The notes beneath the pieces were generated by a model. That model did no database searches. It had not been told where the DNA came from and saw only the letters and a list, made by a program, of their open reading frames with translations. A stretch of DNA of 64,000 bases, from the NCBI RefSeq assembly GCF_031877795.1, contig NC_133940.1:7007985-7071984 (forward strand), given 5' to 3'. This stretch comes from Strix aluco. Lineage: Eukaryota > Chordata > Aves > Strigiformes > Strigidae. Each line of letters begins with the position of its first letter. The first letter of the stretch is position 1. Positions 60,586 to 64,000 of the stretch are shown one piece after another. The translations under genes and the position numbers were made by a program.

Positions 60586-61000
60586 AACAGCACATTTTAC
60601 CAAAAATTTATAGAGTGTGGATATACATATTCATCGGATACATAACACAAACATACATATGCATGAGTAAGGCTGGGTTAGTTCGAAAGGCTGGTGTCAG
60701 CAGTTTATGTTCTCTTTGCACCTGCACATTGCCTCCTGGTGGGCATCTTTGGGGGTCTTCTGGAGGAAGGCTCACAGTCTTCCTCACCTTCTACTTTTCA
60801 TCCCGTTCCTTGAAGCATGTGCAGATTCTCCTAAATAATTTCTTGAACAAGAGTGGTCCCAGCCGGTTTACTCCCTCTATCTTACCTAAAAGCACCAGCA
60901 TACTAGTTTCTACTGTCCATACATGGCTATCTGTACTCTACAAAGACTCAGCTTGTTAGAACCCAACTGCTTTCCAAGGACATGTCTCTTATTTTTGCCG

Positions 61001-61080
61001 AACAAAGTAGTTCTTGGTAAGTTTCCACAGAAAACTGCTTTGTTTTGATGAACACAGTAGTCCTTGGTAAGCTTCCACAG
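61001..61080. repeat. Direct repeat of a 30-bp unit, 50-bp period
   Basis: AACAAAGTAGTTCTTGGTAA plus GTTTCCACAG (61001-61030) recurs as AACACAGTAGTCCTTGGTAA plus GCTTCCACAG (61051-61080), with 3 differences in 30. It lies at the presumed U3 start of the minus-strand LTR and could be an enhancer-type duplication. Confidence 0.8.
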
Positions 61081-61084
61081 AACA

Positions 61085-64000
61085 GTCAGGGCAAGCAGGA
61101 TTATTAAGCAATATTAGCAAAATTAGGCTGCAGGGCACTCCAAAGAAAACTGGCCTAAGTGCATTCATTCCTCTACAGTGCTAAGGAGTTGCTAAGGAGT
61201 AAGCTTAAAGCATATAAAGTGATCCATGAAGATGCCCCTTTGGTGTGCTCTGTGGTATGTACGCTGTGGGGAAGGCATGAAAGAGAAGTCAACTCTTTGG
61301 GTTTACTCTGGCTGCAGAGCAGCAAGTGTGCTATGTGGCCATATTTCAGCTACCCCATACACTGGGAATGGCACTTTATTATAATATTTATGTGTAGGTG
61401 CTCAAAGGTAAAAAGAATGGACTTGGGCAGACATACCCGAATCATCTGTGCTTCAGATCTCTTGGTTTCTAGGAAACTGGTGGCTTATTTATTTATATGC
61501 AGTGTGGAATATTGATAGCATCTACTGAGTTCCTGATTAATAGAGGCACCTTAGGAATGGTGAAACGAAAGAAAAAAATGTTCCTTTGCTACCTAAGAAA
61601 ATGTTTGGTACCAAACAATCAAAGACAAAAGAAAGTATAGATGTAAGGGGGGTGGGGGTGTTCTACCTGAGCTACAAGTTATAGGATACAGAGGATGCTG
61701 GTTGGTGTGACAGCCTCTGCTTCAGGCTATAGTGAGCCTTAACAATAACCTGGGGCATGATTTTGGATTCATAAGGCAGGCAGAAGTTCAAGTGCTCATT
61801 GAAAGAGATCATACTGGAAATAAGGAATAAAATTTATGTGTGAGAAAAGTTTCCAGGCACTTACAAACAAGGCAGAGCAAAAAAGGCATTCCTACCACTC
61901 AAATTAAAAACGTGTCTCCTCAGCTGACTGGCACTAGTAAAACAGCTGTCACTAACTGATTCCTGAGGTCCCAGCAGTGCACAGCCAGACAGCTAAGTTG
62001 CCTTTTCAAATAACACCCATTCCAAGTGCATCAAGGAAGCAACACCGAATGACCAGGGAAACAAAAATCCATCCCTTTTGTCTTGGTGCTACAGGCTTTC
62101 CTGAGCCAGTGAAGTACTGACAGAATTGCAGCCTGTGATCTTCCAGCTCAGAAAAGGGAGGTGGCTGGACAGAAAGGCTGACAATGCCGCAGGAGAAGTA
62201 AACACTCTTTCAGGCTGCTGGCCTGTGGAGCCGGAGGGCTGCAAGAGGCAGGTGCTTCCCATCCTGGCCCGAGGGAAGTGTGATGCTGAACACATCCAGC
62301 TCTGGGTGGAACAGCTAAACCCCAAGGTCTGATGCACCAGCATCTGCATTTTATCCTCACAGTTATATGGGGGGGGTGACTTTTAAGCTGAAGTGCCTGC
62401 ATGGAAAGTCACTGTTAAAACATTTTCATCCTGGACCTGTGTCAGTGCCTGCTTTGACAGGGAAAGCTACAAAGGCTGAGTGGGTCTGCTTAAAAACTTT
62501 GGTCTGTCTACCTTTATCTCCATTCATAGCAAAACCACCCTGAGCTCAAACCTCAGCAGCTGGTAGATTTTTGTTCTTTCCAAAAAGTGTCAGTTTCTCC
62601 ACCTGAAACAGTGTGCACAGCCCTTGCTTTGAAGCTTCTGCTTGATAAGAAATCACTCTTATTGAAATCTCTCACTAGGGCACTGACTTGCCCCATTAAA
62701 TGGTCTTTATAAGTATTCTTTATTATTTCCTTCCCCTATAATTTATACTAGAAAACATAATTCAGAACAAAAATTAGTAACAACAGCCCCTGAAGATACG
62801 GTGGTCAAACTGATCCAGGTGGTTGTTAGTAGCCCTTGCATCTGACTTACCATTGTGCCTGATTGCTTTCCTGTCATTTATGCGTGTAGAGCTGGGAAAT
62901 CTCCTATTTGTTTAGAGCAGCAGAGTTGGAAGAACAAATCTCTTGGTGAAACTTACAGAGAAAAAAATTTAGTATCAAAACTAAGAACTGGATTTAAAAT
63001 TTAATTCAGGGTTTTAAGTATATATTCTGTCTAGAATTTGGTACAAGTGACAGTTGTTGATTGCCTGAACTTTTACTAATGTTGGAGTAACATGGGAAAA
63101 ATTACTAGATTGCTTTCTGAGATGAAAATTGAGTCGTTTGAGGGCATGTTCATATTACTACGTTTGCTTTCCACAATCACGCCAGGTAAAAATAAGAAGG
63201 CATAAATATGTATGCAGAATACAGTTTAGGGAGGCACAGCCAGACCATTACACAGGCATTTGTAACTATGTGAGTCTGGGGCGTATTCATGACATAAAAG
63301 ACTGATGCTCGTGAGCTACAGAGGAGATTTAGCCTCAGCAGTTCTTCAGGTCCCCATAATCCAGGTGTTTCTTCAATTCAAAAACCACAGTTAGCAGGAA
63401 TGATTACACTGTTGACACAGAAGTTATTAGTCATACACAAGTATTAGTCATACACATAAATACAGAACCATTTATGAAAAGCTGTTAGTGGGCAACTAAG
63501 TTATGGGGAGTTTGTTGTTTTGTTTTTTGTTCTGTTTAAATAAAGGTGCAACTGAAATGGCTGGTGCTTTTAGAGGTTATGGCTCAGTTGTGATGCAATC
63601 ATATCAGCCAGGCCATAATATAGAATGATATTCAGGTTAGAGAAGAGCTGGTACTGCAGGAGCTGTTCATCCATACAGATTTTCATTGAATAAGTTTGAT
63701 TTTAGTGTCTCTATATATTTGCTACAACTATTTAGATTTTAAATGTTCTGTCCAGGAGATTGCAAATGCTGATATGGCATTTTAAAGACAAAAGGCACCC
63801 ATGGTAGGGAGAAGTGATGGGTTAAGAGAATGGCACCAGAGTGACACCGGTTAGTTAAAGGTTAAGAAATAAGAGCTACTTTGTAATGGACACATGCAGA
63901 ATAACAACACTTGTTACCTTGTGAATTACCAGTTTTATGGATTATACAGCTAGATTATAAAGTCTGATCTGAGGCATAGATCAGAGCATTTTGCTGAATT
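61085..64000. other. Non-coding, nothing recognised apart from short duplications
   Basis: Unique-looking sequence to the window end. Short direct repeats: TGCTAAGGAGT twice (61179-61200) and a TATTAGTCATACACA-type unit twice (63423-63457). Frames at 61159-61515 and 62089-62402 show no domain. Confidence 0.5.

Larger units (their letters stand above)
60444..61084 (-). repeat. Probable solo LTR, ERVK-like
   Basis: The proposed element is ~641 bp with TGTT...AACA ends. Flanks GTCAAA (60438-60443) and GTCAGG (61085-61090) match in 4 of 6 bases, a possible decayed target-site duplication. On the minus strand the promoter-like order is a TATA box (CTATAAATT, about 60606-60613), then ~25 bases later a perfect 10-bp stem-loop (60549-60585), then an AATGAA that may be a mutated AATAAA (60535-60540). 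U3 contains a 30-bp repeat (61001-61030 and 61051-61080). This resembles avian ERVK-type LTRs from memory. No internal sequence flanks it, so recombination between two LTRs is the likely origin. Boundaries and family are tentative. Confidence 0.5.

Noticed and set aside
1..64000. CRISPR array, operons, tRNA or rRNA genes
   Set aside because: No regularly spaced repeats, cloverleaf-like sequences with A/B boxes, or rRNA-like blocks were recognised on either strand; no search tool was available to exclude divergent RNA genes.

Overview
The window looks like one stretch of an avian nuclear genome: AT-rich, intergenic or intronic, with no confident protein-coding exon. The call rests on its repeats. 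There are four CR1 LINE copies with the typical avian 3' end (ATTCTRTG octamers after a CCCTTCCAACC block). There is an ERVL-type LTR with a lysine-tRNA-like primer-binding site, of a kind common in bird genomes, a probable ERVK-type solo LTR, and a third, gag-pol-env provirus. I cannot name the species or a host gene.

Layout. 1-5.3 kb is non-coding, with a 24-bp near-palindrome at 3.2 kb and a CR1 3' end at 3.4-3.7 kb. 5.3-6.5 kb holds a minus-strand ERVL-like element: an LTR, primer-binding site and broken gag, then a deletion running straight into the last 35 bp of the other LTR. 7.2-7.8 kb holds two old diverged copies of a ~122-bp segment. 8-25 kb is non-coding, with homopolymer tracts, one exon-like minus-strand ORF (10.2-10.4 kb, unidentified), two stretches that read like conserved non-coding DNA, and an 18-bp perfect palindrome at 19.28 kb. 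25-36 kb holds three more CR1 copies, the largest being 2.5 kb with decayed endonuclease and reverse transcriptase. 36-49.5 kb is non-coding.

49,506-55,246 is the main feature: a plus-strand provirus with paired LTRs, a gag reading frame broken mainly by one stop, a pro-pol remnant, no visible integrase, and a decayed env that keeps a signal-peptide-like and a membrane-anchor-like segment. Its 3' LTR is cut short by about 204 bp. 55.2-60.4 kb is non-coding. 60,444-61,084 is a probable minus-strand solo LTR with a perfect 10-bp stem-loop. The rest is non-coding.

Nothing here works together as an operon or pathway. The content is mobile-element history in a gene-poor background. I found no convincing new biological system. 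The most checkable oddities are the uneven divergence between the two LTRs of the 49.5-kb provirus, the tandem repeats and duplicated primer-site motif in its leader, the exon-like ORF at 10.2 kb and the homeodomain-type palindromes at 19.3 kb.
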